Source: a virus. Taken from it: a DNA stretch of 36,974 nt. The notes under the pieces are model-generated. The model did no database searches. It was not told where the DNA came from and was given only the letters and a program-made list of their open reading frames with translations. Below are positions 28,091 to 36,647 of the stretch, in pieces. The position numbers were made by a program, and so were the translations under genes. The DNA is taken from positions 1 to 36,974 of the IMG/VR virus record IMGVR_UViG_3300025704_000788. One strand, given 5' to 3'. Numbering within the stretch: position 1 is the first letter of the stretch; every line of letters starts with the position of its first letter.

Positions 28091-29011
28091 ATGAGCTTAT
28101 ATACTTCAGCTTCTTTTAACCCAGTCCTCTCAGAGGCACTTAACAAAATCGGCGAGAATCAATTCGTCGGAACTCAGATCCTTCCTGTTCGCGATGTCGC
28201 AACTAAGACAGGTCAGTATCCTGTATTCGGCGACGATCAGTTCGATCTTAACGCATCGGTAGCTCGCGCTGCTGGTTCTGCATTCGCTCGTCGCGACTTC
28301 GCTTACGGCCAGCAAGACTACTCCTGTCAGCAATACGCTCTAGAGGGTCTGCTTCCAGACGAAGATCTTACTAAAGCAAGCGACGACGGCGTATCCGATT
28401 CGGCAGCAGCTATCGCTCAGAAGCTTCAGCGCGATATCATGGTAGGCCACGAACTCCGTGTAGCTTCTGCTATCAATGGCGCAGCGTTTAACGCGACTGC
28501 TCAAACAGGCGGCGCGATGTCTGACGCAGACGCAGCTAAGCCAATCAGCTCGATCCAGAACGCAGTTGAGCGTCTCAACGGAAACGGCTTCTATGATAGT
28601 CTCGCTCTTATCATCGAGACTTCTCTCTTCAACGAGATGATTAACACTGTAGACGTTCGCGGGATCTTTAACGGAAATGGTCAATACACCAATCGCCAGG
28701 TCATCCTCGACGCTCTCGGCGTTAATCAAATCATCCTCTGCCCAACTCGCTACAACAGCGCTGCAAAGGGTAAAGCAGCAGCTCGCACTAAGATCTGGTC
28801 CGACTCGACTTACTTCGTAGGTCAAGTAGGCGGCGGCGACTTCGCTAACGGCGGCTTCGGTCGGACTCTCGCTTACTCTCCAGACGGAGGCGTATTCAGC
28901 GCAGAGACTTATCGCGACGAGCCTATTAAGAGCGATGTCCTTCGCGTCTTCAATAGCGTAGATGAGGCGATCATTAACACCAACGCCTGCGAGAAGATTA
29001 CAGCAGCTTAA
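28091..29011 (+). CDS. Major capsid protein
   Basis: A 306-residue protein. Its position after the decoration genes and before a terminator, its length and its text (FVGTQILPVRDVATKTGQYPVF near the N-terminus; LALIIETSLFNEMIN; IWSDSTYFVGQVGGGDFANGGFGRTLAYSPDGG; IKSDVLRVFNS) support an HK97-fold capsid protein of the lambda gpE-like class. Its codon choice (GGC, CGC, AAC, TTC, GTC) is clearly different from that of the replication genes (GGA, AGA, CGA, CTA), as expected for the most highly expressed gene. Leader AAATATAATATATC precedes the ATG. Confidence 0.85.
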   Translation: MSLYTSASFNPVLSEALNKIGENQFVGTQILPVRDVATKTGQYPVFGDDQFDLNASVARAAGSAFARRDFAYGQQDYSCQQYALEGLLPDEDLTKASDDGVSDSAAAIAQKLQRDIMVGHELRVASAINGAAFNATAQTGGAMSDADAAKPISSIQNAVERLNGNGFYDSLALIIETSLFNEMINTVDVRGIFNGNGQYTNRQVILDALGVNQIILCPTRYNSAAKGKAAARTKIWSDSTYFVGQVGGGDFANGGFGRTLAYSPDGGVFSAETYRDEPIKSDVLRVFNSVDEAIINTNACEKITAA

Positions 29012-29029
29012 TCGATCCTTATTACTTCT

Positions 29030-29060
29030 AGAGCCTCTCGTAAAAGCGAGAGGCTCTTTC
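29030..29060 (+). terminator. Hairpin terminator after the major capsid gene
   Basis: AGAGCCTCTCG (29030-29040) pairs perfectly with CGAGAGGCTCT (29047-29057), 6-base loop TAAAAG, then TTTCGTGTTT with only a short T-run (29057-29059). It probably reduces read-through into the tail genes. Confidence 0.85.
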
Positions 29061-29085
29061 GTGTTTACATTGCTACTATTATTAA

Positions 29086-29406
29086 ATGAGCCTTACAGAT
29101 TTGATATCGGATAATCTAAAGTTCGCGATCGCGCAGATAAACGTCTCGCTTACTTCTCTTCCTAGTAACGGAGAGACTTACTCTGCGAACAAGCAGGACT
29201 CGGAGTCGAGCTTCGAAATTTACGAGGACGGACGCGAGGAGTTAATCGATACTAAGTTCTATATAGCTCGAGCGGATTACTCTATCCTTCCGTCTAAAGG
29301 AACTATCTTAACGGACGGAACTACTAACTACAAGGTTGTAGGGGTCCACGACGACTCCGTCGGAGTTACTCGACGACTCGACTGCGCGGCTCAATATCAG
29401 AGATAA
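29086..29406 (+). CDS. Head-tail connector protein
   Basis: A 106-residue protein (MSLTDLISDNLKFAIAQINV...). After an N-terminal helix it is rich in beta strands (KFYIARADYSILPSKGTILTDGTTNYKVVGVHD), a layout like the FII-type or head-tail stopper proteins that sit between capsid and tail genes. Text such as PSKGTILTDG..YKVVGVHDDS is also like that of stopper proteins. Assignment is by position and fold pattern. It is followed after one base by the tail terminator candidate. Confidence 0.6.
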   Translation: MSLTDLISDNLKFAIAQINVSLTSLPSNGETYSANKQDSESSFEIYEDGREELIDTKFYIARADYSILPSKGTILTDGTTNYKVVGVHDDSVGVTRRLDCAAQYQR

Positions 29407-29407
29407 A

Positions 29408-29881
29408 ATGGGATTCTTAGACTTAGAGACTAACTTCGAGGACGCTGCGAAGATCTTTCTAGAAACTGCGACAGGGCTTCCTGCTTCGAGCTTCTACGCT
29501 TCGCTAGATCAATCGACATTCGTTTCTCCTCGTCTTACTATACGAGCTGAAATAGGAGGAGCTGACGATCCTCCTACAGTCGTAGCAGGAGACGTTCTAG
29601 AATATACGCAGTATAATTTGACGCTCTCGATATCGATCGTCTCAGACGCTGCGATAGACGGAACGCAGACGAATCACAGATCTTATCGAGAGTCGGTTCG
29701 CGCTGCGATGCTTTTAAACGCAGACAACTGGACGACCCTAGACGATGGAGTTCCTATCCTGCCATACTATCAAGTTAAATACATGAAGCCGTCTGGGACG
29801 GACTTCGAGGTGGACGGAGATCTGGCAGTCTCGACTCTTACTTACGAGATGAAATTTACGATCAATCCAGATCAGTTCTAA
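29408..29881 (+). CDS. Tail terminator candidate (gpU-like)
   Basis: A 157-residue alpha-beta protein. The N-terminal helix (DLETNFEDAAKIFLETATG), the strand-rich centre (SPRLTIRAEIGGA, LEYTQYNLTLSISIVSD) and the helical segment SYRESVRAAMLLNADNW are the pattern of tail terminators, which cap the tail tube and join it to the head. It is located between the connector and the tail-tube gene. No specific sequence signature was seen, so position carries most of the weight. Confidence 0.6.
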   Translation: MGFLDLETNFEDAAKIFLETATGLPASSFYASLDQSTFVSPRLTIRAEIGGADDPPTVVAGDVLEYTQYNLTLSISIVSDAAIDGTQTNHRSYRESVRAAMLLNADNWTTLDDGVPILPYYQVKYMKPSGTDFEVDGDLAVSTLTYEMKFTINPDQF

Positions 29882-29945
29882 AATTGACAGTCTCTGCTTT
29901 TTTGAACCTCAACTTTAAATTTAAACTTTAATTAACAAAATCATT

Positions 29946-30272
29946 ATGGCTATTATACAAGACGGAACCGAGCTTTTCGGTATTAACGAACCACAGTTCG
30001 ACGGCATGATCGTCGAAAGCTTCTCTTTAACAACCCCAGCAAATCGAGTCGATCTCGATAACGGAGACGGCGAGCCTCTCGGCTCGACTATCGTTCCACA
30101 GCGTGAAGAAGTCTCTCTTACTGTGCAACTAGGAGACTCAGCAGCAGCTCCCGCTCTCGGAGACGTTATCACTTACGGCTCTTACTCCGTTCGCTTAACA
30201 AGCGTAGATCTTACAGAGACACAGGCTGACTATCGTCGCTTCTCTCTTAGCGGATATATCTCTATAAATTAA
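29946..30272 (+). CDS. Major tail (tube) protein candidate
   Basis: A 108-residue, mostly beta protein (FGINEPQFDGMIVESFSLTTPANRVDLDNGDGEPLGSTIVPQREEVSLTVQLG...). It sits between the tail terminator and the chaperone/tape-measure genes, where siphoviruses encode the tube protein, and its Asp/Gly-rich beta hairpins fit that fold. It is shorter than most tail-tube proteins. The AT-rich leader (TTTAAATTTAAAC) and TTGACA at 29884 mark its own start region, and it uses codons like the capsid genes, so high expression is likely. Confidence 0.65.
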   Translation: MAIIQDGTELFGINEPQFDGMIVESFSLTTPANRVDLDNGDGEPLGSTIVPQREEVSLTVQLGDSAAAPALGDVITYGSYSVRLTSVDLTETQADYRRFSLSGYISIN

Positions 30273-30278
30273 TATAGA

Positions 30279-30890
30279 ATGCACTTAAAGGCGGTCAGTT
30301 TCGATGATGCCGCCAGAGAGCGCATCGCAGACGCCGCAGCCTTTGAAAAGAGGCTGCGGCTCGAAGCCGTTATCGGAGTCGAGCAAGACATCGGAGGATT
30401 AAAGCTAAGACAGATATCTATACGAGATATCCTTCATTTAGAGTTCTCCGAGAATCGTCTAGTATGCGAAGAGACACCAGAGTTAGACGATCTAGTCGCG
30501 CTCGTTTTTATGATATCGAAAGATCGATATTACTTTAAAACTAGATATGTTAGGAAAGTTGCTAAGTTATTAAGAGAGAACGAGGACGTAAAGTCCGAGC
30601 TTATCTGCTACTTTAGCGCGGCGTTCAACGATATGCCTGCCTTCGGATCCTCTAATAAGGCAGCTAAAGACGATTTCGATAGCTCCGTATCGACTATATC
30701 GCTCGTAGACAGCTTGGCGTATAATTACGGATGGAGTATAGAGTCTATACTAGATCTGCCGCTCGCGACTGTCCTACAGCTATTACAGAGGATAACTAGC
30801 AGGAATCTCGGAGATAAGTATTCTCTCCGTAACGGAATTACTCAACAGGCGAAAGCCGACGAACTTAAAAGACTAAAGACCGATGGCTAA
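30279..30890 (+). CDS. Tail assembly chaperone candidate
   Basis: A 203-residue, mainly helical protein encoded directly upstream of the tape measure, overlapping it by 8 bases. In siphoviruses this slot holds the tail assembly chaperone that coats the tape measure during tube polymerisation, often with a programmed frameshift. I see no clear slippery heptamer, and the protein is not split. The mid part (LRQISIRDILHLEFSENRLVCEE, VALVFMISKDRYYFK) and the C-terminal NLGDKYSLRNGITQQ carry no motif I know. Assignment by position. Confidence 0.55.
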   Translation: MHLKAVSFDDAARERIADAAAFEKRLRLEAVIGVEQDIGGLKLRQISIRDILHLEFSENRLVCEETPELDDLVALVFMISKDRYYFKTRYVRKVAKLLRENEDVKSELICYFSAAFNDMPAFGSSNKAAKDDFDSSVSTISLVDSLAYNYGWSIESILDLPLATVLQLLQRITSRNLGDKYSLRNGITQQAKADELKRLKTDG

Positions 30891-32790
30891 ATTCTCTCTT
30901 CTCGCTAAAATAGGAATCGACACGAAGGCTCTCGCCTCTGGACTTAAAACAGCCAAGGGAAGGATTAAGTCTTTCTCTAAAACCGCAGGAGCGAGCTTCC
31001 TTAGAATGGGCGCCGCTTTCGCTGGTGTCGGACTAGTAAAGAGTATAATGAGCTTAGGACTAGCTGCTGGCGAGACAGCGTCTAAGTTTAAGGCGGTATT
31101 CGGTCCAGCTACGGCGAAGATGGCCGAGGAGGTCGACAAGCTAAGAAAGACTATTCCTAGCACGAAAGCGGAGATGCAAGACGCTCTAGCTACGTTCGCA
31201 GCGATGGGAAAAGCTTTTGGCTTAAATGCTAAAGCCGCAGGGATCTTTTCCGTCGAGATGGTTAAAGTCGCTGGAGATATCGCGAGCTTCCATAATCTTC
31301 CGATCGAGGAAGCTTTCGGTAAAATTAGAGCAGCAGTCGCGGGAGAGTTCGAAGGACTAAAGCAGCTCGGTATCGTAATTAACGAGGCTCGACTAAAGCA
31401 GGAAGGACTAACTCTAGGAATCTGGGACGGAGCGGGAGCTATGAACGCTGCTCAGAAAGCTCTAGCAGTTCAGTCTATTATGATTCGCGACTTAGGCGAA
31501 GCAAACGGAGACGCAGCAGCGACTGCAAATAGCGCGGCTAATCAGGTAAAGTTTCTAAAGAAGAATTTAAAGGAGACTGGGACGGAGATAGGAACTACGA
31601 TTCTTCCAGCAGTCGCGATGCTGACTAAAGCTCTAGCTGGAATGCTCAGTGGCATAAAGAATGGGATGGATGCGATGGGAGACTTTATCGCGAGACAGAT
31701 CTACATGAGTGGATTGAGTGATGTAGAGTTTACAGCGAAGCTGCAGCTAGAATCAGAAGGTGCTTTTGAAGAAGCTGGAATCGATAACGTCGGTCTAAAT
31801 TTCGCTCTCGCTCGTAAAAAGATGATCGAGGAACGAGTAAAGATGATCGAAGAGGAGCGGAAGATAGAAGCTAAAGCGGAAGCGGAGAGAATCAAAGCAT
31901 CAGAAAATGAGATTAAAACTAGTAAGGATTTAGCTGCGACCCTAGAGGATCAGATAAAAAAGGAAACAGATCCGAAGAGAGCGAAAGCTCTACAGGAGAG
32001 ATTAGACGCTCTCCAAGCTATAATTAAGCAGTCTGGGGACTTAGAGTTAGCAGGAGGAGGAGAAGACACAAGCTCCGAGGAAAAGGCGAAGAAGGAGCTA
32101 GAAGAGCTAGAGGAAAAGATTAAAGAGATAAAGCTCGAAGCAATCAGAGCGCAGGCAAGTGGAGACAAGGAAGCACAGGAGGCTGCGGAAGTTAGAGCTA
32201 AGTGGGCAGAGAAGACTCTATCCTTAATGAAGGACCATAACTTATCACTAGAAGAAGCGGCAGCTCTAGCCAAGAAAGTAAATGAGATATCCGATCCAGA
32301 AGAAGATAAAAAGAAAAAGCTAGAGACTCTCGAGGCGAAGATTAACGAGATGAAGCTTAAAGCTATTCACGCACAAGCGAATGGGGACAAGGAAGCTCAG
32401 GCGGCGATGGAGCGTCGAGCAAAGTTCGCGCAGAAAATCTTAGATCTGATGAAGGAGTATAATATCTCTCAGGAGCAGGCTACGCTTATAGCTAATAAGA
32501 TAGCGAAACCTGGAGATCTAACAGGAGAAGAAAAGAGTTCTCTTACTGGGCACGACTTAAAGAAGGCATCCAACTTAGCTGGTAAGGGTAAAGGCGAGGA
32601 CGGAAAAGACATCCGCTTCGAGAAGTTAGGGAGCGGAGGATTCCAGCAATACATTGGCGGTAAGAAAGGTAAAATGTTTACCGAAGCTGAGATGCAAGCA
32701 GGTTTACAAAAGCAGATTGATAAAGACCCCTCCGAAGCTTTACTCGAAAAAATCAATCAAACCTTAGAGGGCAAATTTGTTTCTCAATAA
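30883..32790 (+). CDS. Tape measure protein with tandem coiled-coil repeat
   Basis: A 635-residue protein. The N-terminal half has phage tape-measure features: KIGIDTKALASGLKTAKGRIKSFSK at the start, a hydrophobic segment AGASFLRMGAAFAGVGLVKSI, and SKFKAVFGPATAKMAEEVDKLRKTIPSTKAEMQDALATFAAMGKAFG in the conserved region. Residues from about 290 on are long charged helices. Two copies of a unit of about 67 residues are recognisable (near 400-467 and 470-538), sharing AxHAQAxGDKEAQ-like and K.L.LMK.xN.S.E.A text. Tail length scales with this protein; 635 residues would predict a tail near 95 nm at about 0.15 nm per residue. Confidence 0.85.
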   Translation: MAKFSLLAKIGIDTKALASGLKTAKGRIKSFSKTAGASFLRMGAAFAGVGLVKSIMSLGLAAGETASKFKAVFGPATAKMAEEVDKLRKTIPSTKAEMQDALATFAAMGKAFGLNAKAAGIFSVEMVKVAGDIASFHNLPIEEAFGKIRAAVAGEFEGLKQLGIVINEARLKQEGLTLGIWDGAGAMNAAQKALAVQSIMIRDLGEANGDAAATANSAANQVKFLKKNLKETGTEIGTTILPAVAMLTKALAGMLSGIKNGMDAMGDFIARQIYMSGLSDVEFTAKLQLESEGAFEEAGIDNVGLNFALARKKMIEERVKMIEEERKIEAKAEAERIKASENEIKTSKDLAATLEDQIKKETDPKRAKALQERLDALQAIIKQSGDLELAGGGEDTSSEEKAKKELEELEEKIKEIKLEAIRAQASGDKEAQEAAEVRAKWAEKTLSLMKDHNLSLEEAAALAKKVNEISDPEEDKKKKLETLEAKINEMKLKAIHAQANGDKEAQAAMERRAKFAQKILDLMKEYNISQEQATLIANKIAKPGDLTGEEKSSLTGHDLKKASNLAGKGKGEDGKDIRFEKLGSGGFQQYIGGKKGKMFTEAEMQAGLQKQIDKDPSEALLEKINQTLEGKFVSQ

Positions 32791-32793
32791 GCT

Positions 32794-33513
32794 ATGCCAT
32801 TTCAACTTATAGACGATCTTCCAAGCAGCAGAGAGCAGAGAATATCATTAGATGAGAATGCTAAATTCTTTTTTAAAGATCCGAACATTCCAGAGTCATA
32901 CGTAATAGTAGAGACGTCTGCACAATCTAAAGAATCCTACGAGCCTACTAAAATAGGAGTCCCACATCCTAAGAAAAGCGACTATTTTTTGTATGAGGAA
33001 TCTACATCTGACATCGGTGGAGGACTATTTAATATCGAGTCTAAATATGCGGTCGTCCCTCCGACGTGGTATTCGTTTGAAGCGCAGAATGTTCCTTTTA
33101 CTAAGTTCGTCGGAGTAACTGTTATTGGCACTGGTATAATAGTTACTACTTCTGAGGTATTCGCATGGCTCAATCTACAAGGGATAGAAGACGTCAGGAA
33201 TTTCGACGAGAATGTATTCGCATCGACAGAGCAGAAGTCTGGATCTATAAACTGCGTAGTCAGAGTAAAGCATGAATATGCGTCTGTCCCTATTGGTGAA
33301 ATTCAAAGCGGAACGCTCGCGCCGTTTACGATTGCGACTGCAGGCTATGAGCCGAATGATCAGAACGGGACAGAGGGAAATATCGATACAGATATGACTT
33401 TCGAATTTTCTGTCGGAACTCCGAGTAAACCTATAAAATACGAGGCTGGTAAATATGCTGGAAATATTTACTATAATAAAACTTTTGAGATCGTAAGTTC
33501 GTTCATCGTATGA
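32794..33513 (+). CDS. Tail tip-associated protein
   Basis: A 239-residue, beta-rich protein directly after the tape measure (3-base gap). Text includes FFFKDPNIPESYVIVETSAQSKESYEP, WYSFEAQNVPFTKFVGVTVIGTGIIVTTSEVFAWLN and FEFSVGTPSKPIKYEAGKYAGNIYYNKTFEI. The position is that of distal tail or tail-tip genes. The ending GKYAGNIYYN resembles the ending EYPNNIYYTW of the next gene, so the two may be related or share a domain. No family recognised. Confidence 0.55.
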   Translation: MPFQLIDDLPSSREQRISLDENAKFFFKDPNIPESYVIVETSAQSKESYEPTKIGVPHPKKSDYFLYEESTSDIGGGLFNIESKYAVVPPTWYSFEAQNVPFTKFVGVTVIGTGIIVTTSEVFAWLNLQGIEDVRNFDENVFASTEQKSGSINCVVRVKHEYASVPIGEIQSGTLAPFTIATAGYEPNDQNGTEGNIDTDMTFEFSVGTPSKPIKYEAGKYAGNIYYNKTFEIVSSFIV

Positions 33514-34088
33514 TTGAGAGACTCACTAGAAACGAAGCTCCTTCTCTTCTCGATACAGATAAAGCGAATGAGATTATCGATACGATTAACGGACTCCTAA
33601 ACTCTACAGGAGCGGGAGGAATATCCGTAAAGCAAAACCAAGACGGATCGCTGCTGATTGCTCCAGGCAAGGACGGGGAGCCCTATATCAGATATCGTCC
33701 TTTCGAAGTTATCTCTGTAAGCGAATCAGCGATAGTAATTAATCCAGGTCTAGTTAATGGCTTAATCCCTTCGAATTTAGAGGTCGAAGGATCGTCGGGG
33801 ACTAACTATCTCTGCCTAGAGATAGCAGGAGACTCGGACGGCGTAACGTCCGTCAATCTAGTCCTAGAGAATAGCCCTCCAGACGGAATTGAGTTCGTAG
33901 AGAACGGAGTAAATACGACTTTTAAATATCCGATAGCGATCGTAGGAGAGACCAGTCTAATTAGTCAGCTCGTAGATCATAACTTATTCTTCGCGATCCA
34001 TGTCGCTTTCGAGCAGCCAAAGGAATCTGTAGCGATAGGAGAATATCCGAACAACATTTATTATACTTGGAAACAGACTGCAGGATAA
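33510..34088 (+). CDS. Tail protein, unknown
   Basis: A 192-residue protein overlapping the previous stop by 4 bases. N-terminal helix (TDKANEIIDTINGLLN), then Gly-rich turns (SVKQNQDGSLLIAPGKDGEPYIRYRPF) and beta segments (AIVINPGLVNGLIPSNLEVEG, YLCLEIAGDSDGVTSVNLVL). The sequence looks like a small fibre-associated or baseplate hub-extension domain. Its C-terminal NNIYYTW echoes the preceding protein. Function is inferred from place in the tail operon. Confidence 0.55.
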   Translation: MIERLTRNEAPSLLDTDKANEIIDTINGLLNSTGAGGISVKQNQDGSLLIAPGKDGEPYIRYRPFEVISVSESAIVINPGLVNGLIPSNLEVEGSSGTNYLCLEIAGDSDGVTSVNLVLENSPPDGIEFVENGVNTTFKYPIAIVGETSLISQLVDHNLFFAIHVAFEQPKESVAIGEYPNNIYYTWKQTAG

Positions 34089-34097
34089 AAAGACGCT

Positions 34098-36605
34098 ATG
34101 GCTTTTACGCACTATACTCCTACAGCGCAGAGGAACTACGGCGTCGAATATAGCTATGCTACTGGCATTCCCAATGGGACTAGTATCTACAGTCTAGATG
34201 TTTCCCAAACGAGGTCGATAGGAGCGACTCAAAGCGGAACATACGAAGATCAACAGATAAGATCCTATAATGCTAGTGGATATTTCAGCTCTCGCCTTTT
34301 GACGGGATCGACAAGTGGATCTCGTCAATCTAATGGTGACGATAATAGTTACGGAGCTGCCTATAGCTCGACTAGAAGCTCCTATGATTTTGATAACTAC
34401 TTATCCTCTTCTCGCGCAGGATCTGGAGAGAATGGTTCGACAGCTACCAATGCTGCTCAAGGCACAGGTTTAAATGCAGATTACGCAGCAGCAGGAGCTT
34501 TCGGTCGGACAGCCAGCAGCGTAAGGACCGAACTCGCACAATTTAATTCTACCTATAGAGTTTTTACGACATCTCTGAGCGCATCTAGCTCTAGCTCGCA
34601 GAGCTATACAATAAAAACGCAGGACGATGAAGGGAATACAGGAGCTGAAAATGTTAATAATAATGGCGCATATTCAAGCTACTACTATCTCGAATCTGGA
34701 AGGACTGTAACTCAATCCGAAGGCGATACACAAGTCGTCTCTACTTCTATCTCCTCTAGCTCTGGATATACTACTACAAATAATAGGGGCAACATCCCAC
34801 CTCAATCGGACGGGACCGTTACAGGCAGTTCTTCTACGCAAGCAGGACGTGGTGCTACATATCTAATCGCGACAGCTCTATCTACATATACATTTAACGC
34901 AGGATATCCTTCTACAGTTACCACATCTAAAAGCATTAGCTACTCTTCTTCTTCCTCTAATTTAATAGAGACAGAAAGCAGTTCCTACTCCGTGAAAACT
35001 ACGACGAGGGACTTCTCTAATTCTAACTATACATTCGTCCGAAGCTCTGAGCGATACACCACCGAAACCGAACTTGCTACGGAGAGGATAGGAAAAACTT
35101 ACGGACTATCTACTATACACGGAGGAGCGGCTTTTATCTCTGGAGGAGATACACTCGATAACGGAGTTATAACAGGAGCGACTTACGGATCTACTTTCTC
35201 CGCTCCTTTAGTATCGCAGCCTACTGACTTTAATACAGTATCGAGACACTACTACCAAGGAGATTCACAGACTGCAACTTTGACGACATGGAAAGCGACT
35301 TTTGAGTCAGACGATGTAGTTAATACATTAACTTCGACGACCTCAGTATTAAGTATTTTAACGACTACTTCTAGCGAATTAACGGAGACTGTAGACTTCG
35401 GTCGTCTTACAAGTTCTGCGAAAGTCTTTACCGATATAACTGCCCCTGACGTATATGTAGAGGAAGTAACCTCTCCAGGAGAGAGTTACTATTCTACGAC
35501 ATCGAGTTTCGGTAATGCTAAGTCTACAGTTTTCTCTGGATACACTACTATTACATTTAACAGATCTAGGAGCTACGCAGGGATAGATGGATTCTCTACT
35601 TTTACTTGGCTATCGAATATCTTCTCGGATACTACATACGAGACTTACTTTTATGTCGGAGATCAGAATACAGAATTTCAGTCTAGAATAACTGAGAAAG
35701 AAACAATCGGAACTTCACAAAGGAAAGCGCAGAGCGCGACAGATACAGGCTTTATTACTTCTATAAATATTTCGAATAAAATAATAACTCTCGACAAGGG
35801 TCGGCAGGGAGGAGTTCAGTATGAAAAGTCGAGCGACGTATCGGGAGCAGTTCGTAGCACTAGATCGATGACGATAGCAGACGAAGTAATTACTTCGACT
35901 ACTTATACTACTCCTGCTGCTACGATTAATATAACAGGGAACACAGCAGAGTCTAATAGCTATACTTACAGCGCAGGACTAGCTCTAGGATTAGAGCTAA
36001 AACTTAATCGATATCTAACATATTTCCCGCATGAGAGATACGGCGACATCGTAAGCTCGATCGACTCGATGCAGTATAGCTACAGCGACGAAGGAATCGG
36101 ATCGTCTATAATTCGATTCTCATCGACTGGGATATATTCGACCACCAAAACTGGGACAGCAGGATCTAGTCTAAACACTCAGTCTTTCTCCTCGGAGCTT
36201 TTCGGAATAGTTAAACCTGGATTAGGAGCAGTATATGCGGAAGGACAGAGGACAGTTCTAAAAGATTCTTTTTTCGAGGGTGTTTTTAGGCGACCTACCT
36301 ATATTTTAGGAGGTCAAAAGTTTACGGATGAAACTGGTCTTTTTGAATACGCGACAGGGGGTCCTCCTTACTCCTTTCATGCTTTCGGCTCTAGCGACTC
36401 CTCTCTTATTACGCAGGCTATCGGAGATATAGTAACAGGGACAGATACAGTAAAAACTATCTCTCTACCAGCGCAGAGCGTTATATTTAATCCTGGAAGT
36501 AGCTTCCTAATAGTATCGAGAGATGCTCAAATCTACGACAGGAATCAGATTCGAGGTGACTACTACTATTACTCGAGCAGCTATTACTACGGTCCGTATT
36601 ACTAG
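34098..36605 (+). CDS. Large Ser/Thr/Tyr-rich tail fibre protein
   Basis: An 835-residue protein with very high Ser, Thr and Tyr content along most of its length (for example SSSSSQSYTIKT, SYSSSSSNLIETESSS), the low-complexity profile of fibrous beta structures, and a C-terminal tail DYYYYSSSYYYGPYY. Repeated short strand-turn patterns suggest a trimeric beta fibre; I found no enzymatic motif. It is the last tail gene before the glycosyltransferase operon that spans the ends. Abundant Ser and Thr hydroxyls and the Tyr cluster would be natural acceptors for the encoded glycosyltransferase and sulfotransferase, but nothing proves that. Codons lean to TCT/AGC/ACT as in the rest of the late region. 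Confidence 0.7.
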   Translation: MAFTHYTPTAQRNYGVEYSYATGIPNGTSIYSLDVSQTRSIGATQSGTYEDQQIRSYNASGYFSSRLLTGSTSGSRQSNGDDNSYGAAYSSTRSSYDFDNYLSSSRAGSGENGSTATNAAQGTGLNADYAAAGAFGRTASSVRTELAQFNSTYRVFTTSLSASSSSSQSYTIKTQDDEGNTGAENVNNNGAYSSYYYLESGRTVTQSEGDTQVVSTSISSSSGYTTTNNRGNIPPQSDGTVTGSSSTQAGRGATYLIATALSTYTFNAGYPSTVTTSKSISYSSSSSNLIETESSSYSVKTTTRDFSNSNYTFVRSSERYTTETELATERIGKTYGLSTIHGGAAFISGGDTLDNGVITGATYGSTFSAPLVSQPTDFNTVSRHYYQGDSQTATLTTWKATFESDDVVNTLTSTTSVLSILTTTSSELTETVDFGRLTSSAKVFTDITAPDVYVEEVTSPGESYYSTTSSFGNAKSTVFSGYTTITFNRSRSYAGIDGFSTFTWLSNIFSDTTYETYFYVGDQNTEFQSRITEKETIGTSQRKAQSATDTGFITSINISNKIITLDKGRQGGVQYEKSSDVSGAVRSTRSMTIADEVITSTTYTTPAATINITGNTAESNSYTYSAGLALGLELKLNRYLTYFPHERYGDIVSSIDSMQYSYSDEGIGSSIIRFSSTGIYSTTKTGTAGSSLNTQSFSSELFGIVKPGLGAVYAEGQRTVLKDSFFEGVFRRPTYILGGQKFTDETGLFEYATGGPPYSFHAFGSSDSSLITQAIGDIVTGTDTVKTISLPAQSVIFNPGSSFLIVSRDAQIYDRNQIRGDYYYYSSSYYYGPYY

Positions 36606-36612
36606 CGCAGAT

Positions 36613-36641
36613 TTGACAGGAGCGAACATCCTATCTTTATA
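36613..36641 (+). promoter_or_regulatory. Possible promoter upstream of the glycosyltransferase
   Basis: TTGACA (36613-36618), 17-base spacer, TTTATA (36636-36641). Transcription would start near the ATG at 36648, giving a very short or absent leader. The -10 match is weak. Confidence 0.35.
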
Positions 36642-36647
36642 GATATA

